A stretch of DNA of 64,000 nucleotides, taken from positions 62,001 through 126,000 of the forward strand of contig MU119361.1 in the NCBI GenBank assembly GCA_014904845.1, written 5' to 3'. The notes under the pieces are model-generated. The model had not been told where the DNA came from. It saw nothing but the letters and a program-made list of their open reading frames with translations, and searched no databases. Within the stretch, counting starts at the first letter, position 1, and every line of letters begins with the position of its first letter. Made by a program: the position numbers and the translations under genes. The DNA is from Acephala macrosclerotiorum. Taxonomy: Eukaryota > Ascomycota > Leotiomycetes > Helotiales > Mollisiaceae. Below are positions 51,576 to 64,000 of the stretch, piece by piece.

Positions 51576-52402
51576 GCCAATGCAGCTGAGACGCCGGACG
51601 ACGGGAAGCTCTGGAATGTGCCAGTCTGCCAGAAGCTTGCAGACGGGCAAATACGGCAATATCCGAGGTCATGCACCCCCCTCTCCTCGTACGATGATCG
51701 TCGCTCCTTCCTGCTCAGCTTTCTGCGGCGTCGCCGACGATCGAGAGATGATACTGAAATCGGCCGATCGTGGTGCACAGCGAAGTGGGATAACGGCTGC
51801 GGATGGGCATATTCCGGTAGGAGAGCGCAGGATCGACGGTAACAGGGTGTTGCAGCTGCAGCGGATCTCTCTGCGCGAGATGGGTTGCATTGACGCCGAG
51901 GCATTTTTTTTCACGGAGAGGGCGTCGGAAGGGGGGAAGCCTGGTATAGCGGGCCATAGAGCGTATTCCGGTTCTGCGAGGGCAGTGCGAGGAGTCTATG
52001 AACCCTTCGATTTCCCCGTCTCTATCATTTTTGTGCAGTTCAGTTGTGCAATCAGCAACCAGCTGGAATTTCTCGACTACCCCAATCATTTCCACGCGCT
52101 CGAGATGGCCGCTTTTGCCTTGAAACCACAGTATACCTACAAGCCAACTCCTCCGCACTCTAAGAGCACAGCAACCCGCCGCAAACCTGCCCTGGAACAA
52201 ACCAGCATCCTCAACAAGCTCCAGCACATCAAGTCGAGCGGTGCATCACTTAGCACGCTATAACCAGCGGCAGCAGCAGCAGCCGATAATAATAGGGGCT
52301 ACAGACCCAGAATTCGAAGTATGTGATAGAGATGTATTTAGCTTATGGCAACAGTGACTGACTTGTGGTGGGAATCTGACCAGGGACCGGCACTGTTTAT
52401 AG

Positions 52403-53269
52403 ACGCAGCGACAAAGCACCGAGATCACGTTCCGTCCGCACTCCGCACACTACTCCTCCTCTACGGCGACGATCTGGGACGGTTGTGACGGGCGAGGAGT
52501 CTCTCTGGCCCAGCTGGCTCGACTCATCGCGAACACGGGCCATGTGGGGACGATTGACGACTTCACTATCAAGCCGATTGAGCAACATTTGTACCTCTTG
52601 AGTAGCTTCAGCCGGCATGTATCATCCCGCCCCTCGTTCAGTAGCACGACTCTATCGACTACTACGGAGGCAGACCGTGACCACGTCGACGCGACGCGTA
52701 CCCGGCCTAAAGAAGGCAGAGCCGTTGATACCGGGGCTCTTGTATCGCGAGGGAGTGAGCCGTCAAGCGGCGATGACGATGGTGGTTTCAGCGATAGCGA
52801 TCCCGACCTCAGTAGTGACGATGATGGATGTTCGAGCGAGGGCGGGCTCGGCCGTTCGGGTACGAGGATGAATATTCCATGGGGGGTTCTAGACGAGCAG
52901 CGCTTACTGGCATGGAAGAAGGAGGGCAAGCCTTGGAAGTGGATCTTCAAGAAGTTCACAGGCAGGACTCCGGCCGCAGTACGCACGCGCTGGACCATGG
53001 TACAGTACAGCACAGAGTCAAGTAAGCTTCCTCCTACAGGTGGACATGCAGCGGCTCAAGCCCTGTGTGCCTACTTGCCCCTTGGCATCTGCTGGGACGA
53101 ATGTCTAAAAAGGGCCCCACTCATCCTTCTGTTGGCCAGCCCTATCGCGGGAGCAGTTGTGGTCGAGGGAAGTGGCGTTCAAGGCGAGAAGCATTGGGGG
53201 GATCAGATACAGGAGTACAACACCACAAAAAAAATGAAGAGGCGCAACGTCTTTACCAGAAGCAGTTGA
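52403..53269 (+). CDS. Myb/SANT-like protein (terminal exon or partial gene)
   Basis: An open frame runs from a TTTATAG acceptor (exon start 52403) to the TGA at 53267-53269. It contains CDGRGVSLAQLARLIANTGH, FTIKPIEQHLYLLSSFSRHV, then an acidic Ser/Asp stretch (SDSDPDLSSDDDGCSSE). The Myb/SANT-like tryptophan motif follows: W-x2-LDEQRLLAWKKEGKPWKWIF, then KKFTGRTPAAVRTRWTMV. Spaced Trp residues, GRT and RTRW are typical of the third helix that reads DNA in Myb-like domains. The first internal Met is at 52544. The protein is probably a nuclear DNA-binding factor. The C-terminal 80 residues after RTRWTMVQ are unlike the domain and may be read-through. The upstream exon(s) are decayed, so the gene may itself be inactive. 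It converges on the next gene with 28 bp between stops. Confidence 0.6.
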   Translation, partial: TQRQSTEITFRPHSAHYSSSTATIWDGCDGRGVSLAQLARLIANTGHVGTIDDFTIKPIEQHLYLLSSFSRHVSSRPSFSSTTLSTTTEADRDHVDATRTRPKEGRAVDTGALVSRGSEPSSGDDDGGFSDSDPDLSSDDDGCSSEGGLGRSGTRMNIPWGVLDEQRLLAWKKEGKPWKWIFKKFTGRTPAAVRTRWTMVQYSTESSKLPPTGGHAAAQALCAYLPLGICWDECLKRAPLILLLASPIAGAVVVEGSGVQGEKHWGDQIQEYNTTKKMKRRNVFTRSS

Positions 53270-53297
53270 TTTATTCTAAGTGAACTACAAAGAGTAC

Positions 53298-55325
53298 CTA
53301 ATTCCTTGCTTTTTTGGAGGTGGTCTGGGGCCTTTCATCATCAGACCATTCTCGTTTAAAGGAGAACATTTGGCCACCCTGGTCATCAGCAAGCCTGGTC
53401 CTGAAAATTTTGCAGTCTGGTGATTCTTTTTGCAGCCACTCTGTATCTCCCTGGGCAATATTTTCACTACCCTGAGCAGATGGTGTATTCTTTGCACTTG
53501 TTCCTGTGCCTTCTCGGCCATTGCTTGAAGGGGGATGGCAGTTGAATGTCAAAACATGTGTGTTGTTTGGCTTCGGGATGAGTGCAGGACGTGTAGGACG
53601 TGTAGGACTTTGCTGACTCAGACTAGGCTGAAAGGGTCGGTTGCGCGCAGCGTATCCTAAGTGTGGATTTTGGCTGATCTTCGAAGCTGCCGGAATATTG
53701 GAAGGCCGTGCGTGAGTTTTGCGTGGGGATTCTTGATGCCCGGCCTGACCTGGTGGCTCGGTCGGTCTGGTTATTGTCTCGAGAACAGGAGAGTGACTTC
53801 TTTCGATGCTTGCCAGCATTCCCGTTATCAACGCTCTGTTGCTCTTGTTTCGTTGCTCGAGCTCGGCAGTTAAGGCATCACAGCCTTCGGAGACGGTCGT
53901 CGCTCTATTTATGGCAATGTAAGCCGCTTTTGTAACCTCTTCTCTTTTCTGTTCCGAAGCAGCATATTTCCTGCTCAGTTCTTCGTTTTCCCGCTCCAAA
54001 CGATCGCATTTCGTTTTCATTTCTTTGACCTCCAGTTGCTTTTCTTCGAGCTTTTCCAACAAGATCTCACTGTTCAGGCTAGCCGACTTAAGCTGTTTCT
54101 TTGCGTCTTCAATCTTTATGCCCAGGTCTTTATTGCTGTTCCGTAGGGTGTTGTTCAAAGTTTGCAGCTCTAACACCTTCGGTTCCAGCTTTTCAAGCCT
54201 TGCAGGATATTTCAGCAACTGGCAGGTCATATGCAGGTAACTTTCGAAGTCGCCGGAGTTGGAGCCATCGTCCACAACCACAGTGCTTCCGCTGTCGAAG
54301 TCGTCATCATGCTCGTCATCGTTATGTGGCTCATTTTCCTCTTCGTCTTCATCATCTGAGCTAGGAACCATCGTATTACCACGCCGTCGTGCAGCTTTCG
54401 TAGCTTTGGTTTCTTTCTTAACGGTCTTCTCGCAAGACGCTGACGATGAACTTGATCGCAGGCTCTGTAAAGCGGTTAAGGCCGGTTGTTTCAAGGTCTA
54501 CAGGCCGACTCACCTCAATTCGAACGAGCTTCAATGATCCGTTTTTCAATAATTCCATTGAAGCTTTCAAATCTTTGTCACTCCATTTCCACAGCAATCT
54601 CTGATGTGGAAATTTGTGAAACTCTTCTCGCCATGAAAAGTCCCACTTCCAGCCTCTAAGACCAGCAGAACCGTCTCCGACGAGACACTTTTGAAGATCC
54701 TTTACGGGTCTGCCTGTATGTTCCACTGCGTATTTTGTCAGCAGCCATTTGCAGTTGAATAGACAGCTACCAAGACATACAGATATGCTTTCTGAACGCA
54801 TCTTCTGCGGCCCTTACAAGCTGAAATTTGGGTTCATCCAGGTCTGGCGCCTTTTCCAAGTCCTCGATATATAATTCGTCACTCTCGAGAGCCTCGAAAC
54901 ACTCTAGAATACGGGGTTGGCTCCACAAACTCAGTTTGTTTGTAGGGAAGCCTGTATAGTTTCCGTTGAAGGCCCATCTGAAATGATTTGGCGCGCCCGG
55001 GTCATCTTTTTGGGGGAAGAGATTTGACCCGTCGAAAACAGCTTTTGTCTTGACAATTTGTCGACCGATTGCGCGTTCTAGAAGAGAAACCGAATTGGTA
55101 AGACTTAAGTTTACGATACGCAGAGTAGAGAGAATCACCAATGTGCTTTGCCAACAGCTCTCGCATCGCTCCTTGGAGTTCTTTCTTCCATTCACGCGGT
55201 TTGTTCTCGAGGAGAAACTTCACTCTGTCATATATCGTTTGGAATGTCTCTTTGGTCCGATGATCCCAATGGTTATTCAAATCTCCATCTCGACAGCGTT
55301 CGCATTTAGCAGTAGCCGAAGACAT
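53298..55325 (-). CDS. Coiled-coil protein of unknown function, 620 residues
   Basis: Minus strand, four exons: 55325-55139, 55077-54781, 54725-54514 and 54464-53298. Introns 2 and 3 have good signals (GTATGT..CAG with a CTGAC branch; GTGAGT..CAG). Intron 1 is uncertain: either 61 bp with a GTGATT donor or 37 bp with GTAAAC; both keep the frame. The N-part has CERCRDGD (CxxC) and a Trp-rich segment (WKWDFSWREEFHKFPHQRLL). The middle is highly acidic (SSDDEDEEENEPHNDD). It is followed by about 130 residues of heptad-like coiled coil (KLEEKQLEVKEMKTKCDRLE). The tail is disordered, Pro/Ser-rich and basic (FKREWSDDERPQTTSKKARN), suggesting a nuclear protein. No family recognised. The frame is clean, so the gene may be active although it sits between two RIP-type blocks. 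Confidence 0.75.
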
Positions 55326-56170
55326 GATGAGGATGGTTCAAGCTCAGGATTAAAGAATTCGAATATGAGAAAAGTATGATCCAGTGGAATTATGTTAGAC
55401 GAAAAAGAGAGAGCGGCTGGCAAAAATGACAGCTCGCCTGGGGTTCTGGGGGGACTTCCTACAACTGTTAATCTCCACAGCAACAGGCAGACATAACGGA
55501 AGCGTTCGTCAAAGGGTCTGTGCAAGGGCCAAGCAGGGGTAAGATGTTACCCAGCAACGGTATCACTACTCTCCCCCCACCCTTAATGTCAAACATTTGA
55601 GGAGGACGTGGGTGATGTGCAACAAAAAAAATAATGGTCGTAATCTCAGCCTTACTAGTATATAGCGGCCATCAAGGGATGATGCGCAAATACAGTATAG
55701 GAAGACACATGGCCGGTCCCTCAACCGGGCCTTGCGAAAGTTTCATCCTCGCTCGCTAAACAGGAATGTCTAAAAGCCTTACCAGAAAAAGGTTAGATAT
55801 GTACAAGGTCTTTACGAAGTTAGCGAGCGGCAAGCTTCCGCAATGCCCCTGCTTGAGCCACTAGCAGTCAAGAAGCGTGTGACAGCAGGTATAGTAGAAG
55901 AGTAAAAGTGAAGGTTCTGGGGTGGAAGACCCAGAGCTCATCCCCTAAAACTGTGTTTTCATGCTTGCCTCTGGTCTCCTAGATCAGTTTACGAGCTACG
56001 AAGGACGCGGTCAAAAGTCTGGGAAATACAAGGGGATACGTTATAATGCCCTGTAAAGTCTCACCCTATGCTCTAAACGGTGATCATCCACAAGACTCAC
56101 TGTAAAAGCGCCTCGACTCATTAAAAAGTAAACTCGGCAGGCTCTCAAGCTCTAATTTCCAGCGCTACTA
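55326..56170. other. Upstream region of the coiled-coil gene and island border
   Basis: About 850 bp of normal composition with no gene recognised. It should hold the promoter of the minus-strand gene. After about 56165 the sequence turns into A/T within some 30 bp. Confidence 0.5.
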
Positions 56171-59100
56171 TTGCTTAAAAAAATAGGATTACATTAATCG
56201 AACTAATTAAAAGAACTAATAAAACTTTAATAAAATATTACGAGACTTTATAAAATATTAATTTTATAAATTTTTATATTTATATAAAATTAATATTTTT
56301 TATAATAAACGATTTTATTTTATTATAATAATCGTATTATTTTTACGATTTATTTTTATCGTTAAATTTTTTTTACGCGAATTTATAAATTATTTACGTA
56401 TTAATATATTTTATTATATTTACGATTAAAAAAATTTTCGAGATTAATAATTTTATTAATTATATTATTTTTTATTTGTTATTATAATTTATTTTTTTTC
56501 TCGTTTTTATAATATTTTTTTCTTATTTTTATTTATTTATTTAAATTTTAAAATTTATTTTTTAAAGTATTATTTTTCGAGCGTTTTATTTTTCGATTAT
56601 TATTTAACGAAAACTCGATTTACGATTTAATAAAATACTAAAAAAATTAACGTAAAATATAATAAAATTAAAAATAAACTTAAATCGATTTCGCGAGTTT
56701 ATTTTAATTTCTAGTTTATATATATAATATTATCGACAAATTTCAATTTAATCGAAAATTTACTAATAATCGAATTAATATATTATTTTTTATTCGATTT
56801 AATTTTAATTTAAAATATTATTTATCGAATTTATTAAATTGTAATTAAATTAAAATCGTTTAATTAAATTAATCAAATAATAATTTATTTTTTTAAATTC
56901 TTTAAATAAATTTTCAATATTTTAAATATTTTAAATATATTAAAATTGAAATATTTAATAAATTTAAAATTAAATTATTTAAAATTTTATATATAAAATT
57001 TTTTATATTATAAAATTTTATTTTAAAAATTTTAATTAATTTTATTAAACGCGTACTAAAATATATTATTATAAAATTCAAATATAAAATTTTTAATATT
57101 TTTCGTTAAAATATATTAATATAATTTTAAATTTAATCGAGTTAATACGATCGCATTTTAAGTTTAAAATTTTCGATAAACGTTTTATTTTACGAAATTT
57201 TTATTTTAAATTTTAAATATAATTTAATAAAATAATTAATATACGATATATTTTACGTATATAATCGAGTAAAATAAAATATTTAATAAAAGTATTTAAT
57301 AATTAATTATAATATTAAAAATATATATATATAATTGAAAATTTTAATATTTTTCGTTTAAAAAATTAATATTTTAAATTTATATATTTCAATTAATCAA
57401 TTTAAACGTTTTAAATATTTTAAACGTAAAATTTATTATTTTAATTTAAATTAAATAAAAAAAAAATTTAATAAAAAATTTATTATAAATTATTATTATA
57501 TTATTTTTTATTTATTTATTACGTATAATTTTTTTCGTTGAATTTTTTCGATTATTTTATTTTTTATTTTTTATAAAAAAAAAAATTTTATTATTTATAT
57601 ATATATATATATATATTTTTACAAATAATATTTATTATTATTTAAATATTTTTTTTAATATTATAATATCGATTTTTAAATTCGATTTAATTTTTTTATT
57701 TTTATTATAATATTATCGAATATTATATTTATATTTAATTTAAAATTATATTATATTTTAAAATTAATAAAAAAATAAAATTTTCGCTTTTTTTTATTAA
57801 TTTTATTAAACGATTTTATTTTTTATTTTTGAAAAAACGAATATTTAAATTTTATATAAATTTTATATTATACGTTTTTATAAAATCGTTGAAATTTCTA
57901 TGTATAATTTATTTTTAATATATAATATTTCAAAAATAATATAATTTTTATTATATAATTAATAATATATTTAATAAAAAAAATTTATATTATTTTAAAT
58001 TATATAATTTTTTATATTTTTAAATTCGATTTTATTTAAAAATTATAATATTTATTTAAAAATTACTTTTAAATTTATTAACGATTATATATAATAAAAT
58101 TTTTTAAAATATCGTAATATAAATATTTATATAAAAAAAAATTGTAAATAATATAAAATTTTCGAAAAATAATAAAAATTTTACGAATTTAATCGAAAAT
58201 AAAAATTTTTAAAATAAATTTTTTATTATATAATTTTAAATTTATATTAATCGCGTTTTTTTAAAAAAAAAAATTTAATTAATAAAATATAATTTTTTTT
58301 ATTTAATTTATTATATAATATTAATAATATTAAAATAATATAATTTTATAAATATAATAAATTTAAATTTTTATTATTTTTTATTATTATTTAATTATAA
58401 TATAAATCGTAAAAATTTATTATTATTAAATTATTATTTTTATAATTATATTTAAAAAAATTTATTTTATAATAAATAATAAAATATTTTTTATATTTTA
58501 TGAATATATTATTTTAATCGAAAAAATCGAAAAATAAATTTATTATCGTATATTAATTGATTTATTTTTTATAATAATTTAATAATATAAAAAAAAAAAT
58601 TTCAAAGTTTATATTTATATTAAATAATTGTATTATTTATTTAATTATTAAATAATAATATTTAAAATTAAAATAAATTTTTTTTTTTAAAAAATATAAT
58701 AAATAATAATAAAATTTTTTTTTTATAAATATAAATTAATAATTTTTCGAAATATAATAATTAAATAAAATTATATAATTTTATTTTTTTTCACGTTTTT
58801 TATTCGAAATTTTATATTAATAATTTTTATATATTATATTTTAAATATAAACGTTTTTATTTTTATTTAAATTTTTTCAAATTTTTTAAAAATTTAATAT
58901 TTTAATTAAAATTTATTTTTTAAATAAAATAATATTACGTAAAAAATTTAAAAAAAATTCGATTTTTTAAAATTTATTTTAATTATTATTTCGTTTTATT
59001 AATAAAAACGTAAATTATTATTTTATAATTTATAAATTTAATATTTAAAAATATAAAACGTAAAATTTTAATAATTTATTTTAATAATTAATAATTATTA

Positions 59101-62100
59101 TATTACGTTTATTTATTTATTTTAAAATATTATTTTTTTATTTTATTTTTTTATTTTAAAATATTTTTATTATTTTAAAGTTTTATTTTATATATTTTTT
59201 ATATATTTTTTAAATTTTTTTTATAATATTTAATTTTCGTTATTCGAAAATATATTATAATAAATATAATAATAAATTTTTTTAAAATAATCATTATTTT
59301 AAATATAATAATAATAATAATAATAATATATAAATAAATAATATATTTTAAAAAAATTAAAAATAGAAATTATTATTATTAAAAAAAGATTTATATTAAA
59401 ATTTTATAAACGAGTATTTTACGAATATTTAATATTTTATTATCGATTTATAATAATTAAATTTTAAAATTTTTTTATTATTATTAAATTTATTAAATTC
59501 GAATATTATTATTAATTGCATATATAATATTATCGTATTAATTAATATAATAAAATTAAAAATAAATTTTTTTTATTTATTTCAATATTTATTAATTATA
59601 ATTTTATTAAAATAATAAAAACGAAATTATTAATATATAATTTTATTATATTTATTAAAATAATAAATAATTATTAAAGTTTTTTATAATAAATTAAATA
59701 TTATTAAAATATAAATATATATTTATTATAAAAAAAAATTTAATATATTTTTAAAATTAAAATCGAATAAAATTTATTATTAATATTATTTTTTTAATAA
59801 TAAAAAAAATATATTAAAAATATTTAATATTAAAAATAATATAATTTTTAATAAAATTTTTCGAAAATTATAATATTTAATTAATATAAAAAAATAATTT
59901 TAAAATTTTAAATGTTTTTAAATTTTTATATATTAATAATAAAATTATTAATATAAATATATTAAATATATTATAATTTTTTTAAAAATAATATTGTATT
60001 TTGTAAAACTTTTTTTTTTTCTTTGTTAAATATTAATATTGTTTTATTTAAATTCGTCGAAATAAATACGAATTTGAAAAAATATTATTAATAATTTAAA
60101 AAAAAAAATTCGCGTTTATCGAAATATAATTTAAATAATTTTAAAAAATTTAAAACGTATTTATTCGAATTATTAAAATATTATTATTTTTTAAAAATAT
60201 TTATTAGAATTTTTTATTAATAAAAATATTTTTAATTCGTTTTTTACGTTTTTTATTTAAAAAAAAAAATTTTTTATATTAATATCGATTAATAAAAAAT
60301 TAAAATTTAATAATAATTAAAATAAAAAAATAAAAAATTTTTAAAAATAATAATTTAAAATCGATAAAAATTATAATAATTTAAAAAAAAAATTTAAATT
60401 TTTTTTTAATAATATATTTATTTAAATTAAACGAAAAATAATTTTTATTATTATTAAAAAATATCGAATTAATTAAATTAATAATTATTATATTTTTTAA
60501 ATCGAAATATTTTTTTTATTTAATTTTTTTTTTAAATAAATTTCGTTATAATTATAAATTTTTTATATTTTATTTTTTAATTTTTTTTATTAATATTATA
60601 AATTAATATAATAATCGATTTAAATTTATTAAATTTATTAATTAAATTAAATATTTTTTAAAATTAAAAAATAATCATTTTATTAAATATTTATATTTTT
60701 AATATATAATTTATAATATAATTTAATAATAAAAAATAATAAAATATTAATAATTTTATATGAAAATTTATTGAAATATTTTAATTATTATTTTATTATA
60801 ATTATAAAAAATTATATAAAATAATAATAATAATTTTTTAAAAAATATTATTTGTATTAATATTTTAATTATTAAAATTCGATCGTTGTTTAAAAAAAAA
60901 TTTATTATTTGAAAATTTAAATTCGATATTATAAAATTTAATTAATATTTTTTTTATTTAAAATTATATTAATTATTAATAAAAGAATTTTTATCGTTAT
61001 ATATTTAATTATATTAATTAAAAAATTATTATTAATAAAAAAATCGATAATATATTATTTAAAAAAATATATAAAATAATTTTTATATAATTATTATTTA
61101 ATTATAATTTCACTTTACGATTTTTTTCGATATAATTTTGAAATTATTAATAAAAATTCAAATTTTTTAATATTAATATAAATAATAAACTCGAAAAATA
61201 AATTATATTTATTATATTATTTAATTCGATAAAAATTAAATTTTAAAAATAAGTATTTAAATGGAAATTTAAAAAAAAATTTATTAAATTTTAAATTAAT
61301 AAAATATTTATTTAATATCTCGATTTAAATTATTCGATTAATAAATATAATTTTTATTTTTTTATTCGTTTAAATTGTAAACTTTTTAAAATAATTTATT
61401 ATTTTTTTTTAAATTGAATATAATTATATAATCGCTATAAAATTAATAAATATTTATAAAAAAAATAAAATTATAAAAATATACGTATATTAATTTTAAT
61501 TTATAAATAAAAATAAAATAAAATAAAATAAAATTATTATAAATAAATTATAAATAAAATAAATTTTATTATATTAAATTTTTTTTTTTATATATATTAT
61601 AATTATTTTTTATTATTTAAAATTTTTTTGAAATTTTTAATTATTAATTCGTAATATTTTTTATTATTAAATTATTAATATATTTTATTAATAAATGTAA
61701 TTAATTTATTTAAAAATATTATTATATATTTTTAAAATTATTATAAATAAAATTTTTTTACGAATATATTATATTTAATTATTTTTTGAAAAATTAATAT
61801 TATATTTATTAATATTTTAATAAAATTTTCGAAAAAATAAAAATTATATTTAATATTTATATTAAATATAAACGTCGATTAATTGATTTTAAAAATAGAA
61901 ATTATTTATAAAACGTTATTTTAATCGAATAATTTTAAATATATAATTATAATACGTTTTAATCGTATTATTAAATATTTATTAATTATTTTTTAAAATA
62001 TAAATTCAAATAAAAAAATTAATTTTATTTTAATTATTATTATATTAAAATAATATTTAATTATTTTTTTATAAACGTTAAAAATTTTATAAAAATCGAA

Positions 62101-64000
62101 AATCTTTAAATAAAATTTTAATTTAAAATTTAAAATTTATATAAAATTTATTATAATTATATTAATAATAATTATTATAATAAATTCGAAATTAATAATA
62201 ATAATATTTAATTATTAAATTAAAATTATAATTATTTTATTATATTCGAAATAAATAATTTTTTTAATAATAAAAAGTTTTTAATATATTAATATATTCA
62301 TCGTAATAATAAAAATATTTAAATCGAAAATTCGAACGATTTAAAAAATCAAAAAATAAATTAAAATAAAAAATAAAATATTTATATTAATAAATATAAT
62401 ATTAATTTCGAGTTTTAAAAAAATATTATATAAAATTCGAATTATTAGTATTAAACAATATAAAAATTTTAAATAAAAATTAGTATTATTTTTACGATTT
62501 AATAATTAAATATATTATTAAAACGTATAATTTATATCGTTATAATTTAATTTGATTTCTTTGAATTAATTATAATAATATAATCGAAATCGAGAAAACG
62601 TATATATTTTTATAAATATATATTCGTATTATAAATATATATTCGTATTATAAAAATTATTACGTAATTTAAAAAATTAAATTTGATTTTTTAAATTATT
62701 TTAATTAAAATTACTATTTATAATTTTAAAAATTAAATTTTTTATTCGTTATTTAAAATTTCAATTTATTTATTTAATAATATTAAATTGTATAAATCGT
62801 TAAATTTTAATAAAATTATAAAATTATAAAATTAATTCGCTTATAAAAAGTATTTTATTATTAACGAAAAATTTATAATGTTTATTTAAATATTAAAAAT
62901 TATTAATTATTAATTTTATTAAATTTTTTTAAAGTATTATAATTTTTTTTTAATAATTTCTATTTATTAAAAAATTAATTATATATAAAAAATTATTTAT
63001 AATTTCGCGAAATAATTTAAAATTTATTTACGATCGTATTACGTACGATTTTTTAAATTAAATCGTTCGTTTTACGTAAATAATATATTAAATCAAAAAA
63101 AATACGAAATTTTATAGTTTAAAAAAACGTTAATTAAATTATAAAAAAATACATATTTTTTAAAAAGTTTTTAATTATTAAAATAATATATTAAATTTAA
63201 ATTTTTAAACGATATATAAAATATTTTTTAAAATATTTTACGATTTTTCAATATAAACGAAAAAATAAAACGTAAAATTTATAATTAATTTCAAGATTTT
63301 AATAATTTAATATTAACGATTTTTTTATTATTATTTTTATTACTCGCGAAAATATTAAAAATATATATAATAAATTTATTATTAATATTAGTATAAAAAT
63401 TATAATAATATAAAACTTTTAAATTAAATATAAAATTATTAATAATTTAATAAAAATAATAAAAAATTTAATTTAATTAAAAAAAAATATTAAAAAAAAA
63501 TATATTATATATTATTTTAATTAAAATTAATAATTATATTAATTCGAATTTTAAAAAAAAATTTTAAAAAATTTAATTTAAAAATCAATTATTAATTTTT
63601 TTTTTTTTATTATTTACGAATTTTTTTAATATATAAAATATACGTTTTATTATATTTTTTTAAAATTAAAAATTTTTTCGATTTAAATAATATAAAAAAT
63701 AATTTTTTAATATTATTTATTATAAAATAAATTAATTTTAAAAAATTTAAAATTATATTTAAATTAAATAAAATTTATTTTATTTATAATTTTAATATTT
63801 TAAATTTTAAAAATAATAATATATTTAAATTTAAAAAATAAAAATAAAATAATTTATTTTTAAAAAAAAATATTATATTTTAATTAATATTTATTTTTAA
63901 TTTTTAAAATAATAATATATTTAAATTTAAAAATAATAAATTATATAATTATATAATAAATTTATTTTTAATTTTTTTATTATTTTTAAATTTTAAATTT
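56171..64000. repeat. AT-rich RIP-type isochore, right part (runs off the window)
   Basis: Almost pure A/T with CpG as the main context of remaining C and G, and no gene. From about 56732 it repeats segments of the left block in direct orientation (see 22116-31950), and 61850-63700 repeats 44071-45700. It lacks repeat copies A and B and the gypsy element, so it represents a form of the underlying repeat with fewer insertions. Simple tandems of AT (57597-57616) and AAAAT units (about 61503-61530) occur. Confidence 0.9.

Noticed and set aside
51580..52263. 227-codon plus-strand ORF in the island
   Set aside because: No recognisable domain, and a 170-codon ORF is open on the opposite strand; it probably reflects the high GC of the stretch, although part of a decayed gene is possible.
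22116..64000. AT-rich region as a centromere
   Set aside because: Possible in principle for ascomycetes with RIP-type centromeres, but sequence alone cannot show it and a gene island interrupts the block. CENP-A mapping would be needed.

Overview
The window comes from the nuclear genome of a filamentous ascomycete. Genes carry short spliceosomal introns of about 45-60 bp with GTRNGT donors and CTAAC/CTGAC-like branch points. The gene set is fungal (COQ7, RTF1, an AAP-family amino-acid permease, a GH131-CBM1 enzyme). Large blocks have been turned almost entirely into A and T by transition mutations, as RIP (repeat-induced point mutation) does. Gene content and style suggest Pezizomycotina, possibly Leotiomycetes; the exact lineage is a guess.

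Layout. (1) 1-22115 is ordinary, gene-bearing sequence. COQ7 (minus, 3' end outside the window) and RTF1 (plus) are divergently transcribed. A 5.3 kb stretch without a recognisable gene follows, then a long regulator-like gene of the 'ORP1-like' fungal family (8581-11881), a 419 bp MITE-like element with 43 bp terminal inverted repeats, a broken GH131-CBM1 cellulase-type gene, a seven-exon amino-acid permease, and a broken right-handed beta-helix protein gene next to the isochore border. (2) 22116-50820 is an AT-rich block made of decayed repeats. A 12.1 kb Ty3/gypsy-like LTR retrotransposon (31951-44070, 259 bp LTRs) is nested inside it and carries gag, protease, RT/RNase H and integrase relics plus about 4 kb of extra sequence 3' of pol with its own coding relics. 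A roughly 760 bp repeat with a hairpin at its head occurs at least five times around it, in both orientations. (3) 50821-56170 is an island of normal base composition holding a decayed multi-exon gene, a Myb/SANT-like ORF, and an intact-looking 620-residue coiled-coil protein gene on the minus strand. (4) 56170-64000 is a second AT-rich block. Parts of it are another copy of the repeats at 23.2-31.9 kb and 44.1-45.7 kb, without the gypsy insertion.

The most unusual signal is the mutation pattern itself. In the AT-rich blocks nearly every surviving C is in a CpG dinucleotide (15 of 16 C in 22561-22980 by direct count), and none of the differences between the two gypsy LTRs lies at a CpG. The process has removed CpA, CpT and CpC but spared CpG, unlike methyl-cytosine decay and unlike the simple CpA-only picture of RIP. 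The gypsy element is mutated less deeply than its surroundings, which gives a relative order: outer repeats first, gypsy later.

The genes do not form one pathway. COQ7 and RTF1 are housekeeping genes sharing an intergenic promoter region. The permease is an ordinary nutrient transporter. The two secreted or cell-wall-type genes nearest the isochore are both inactivated, by indels and a deletion rather than by RIP.
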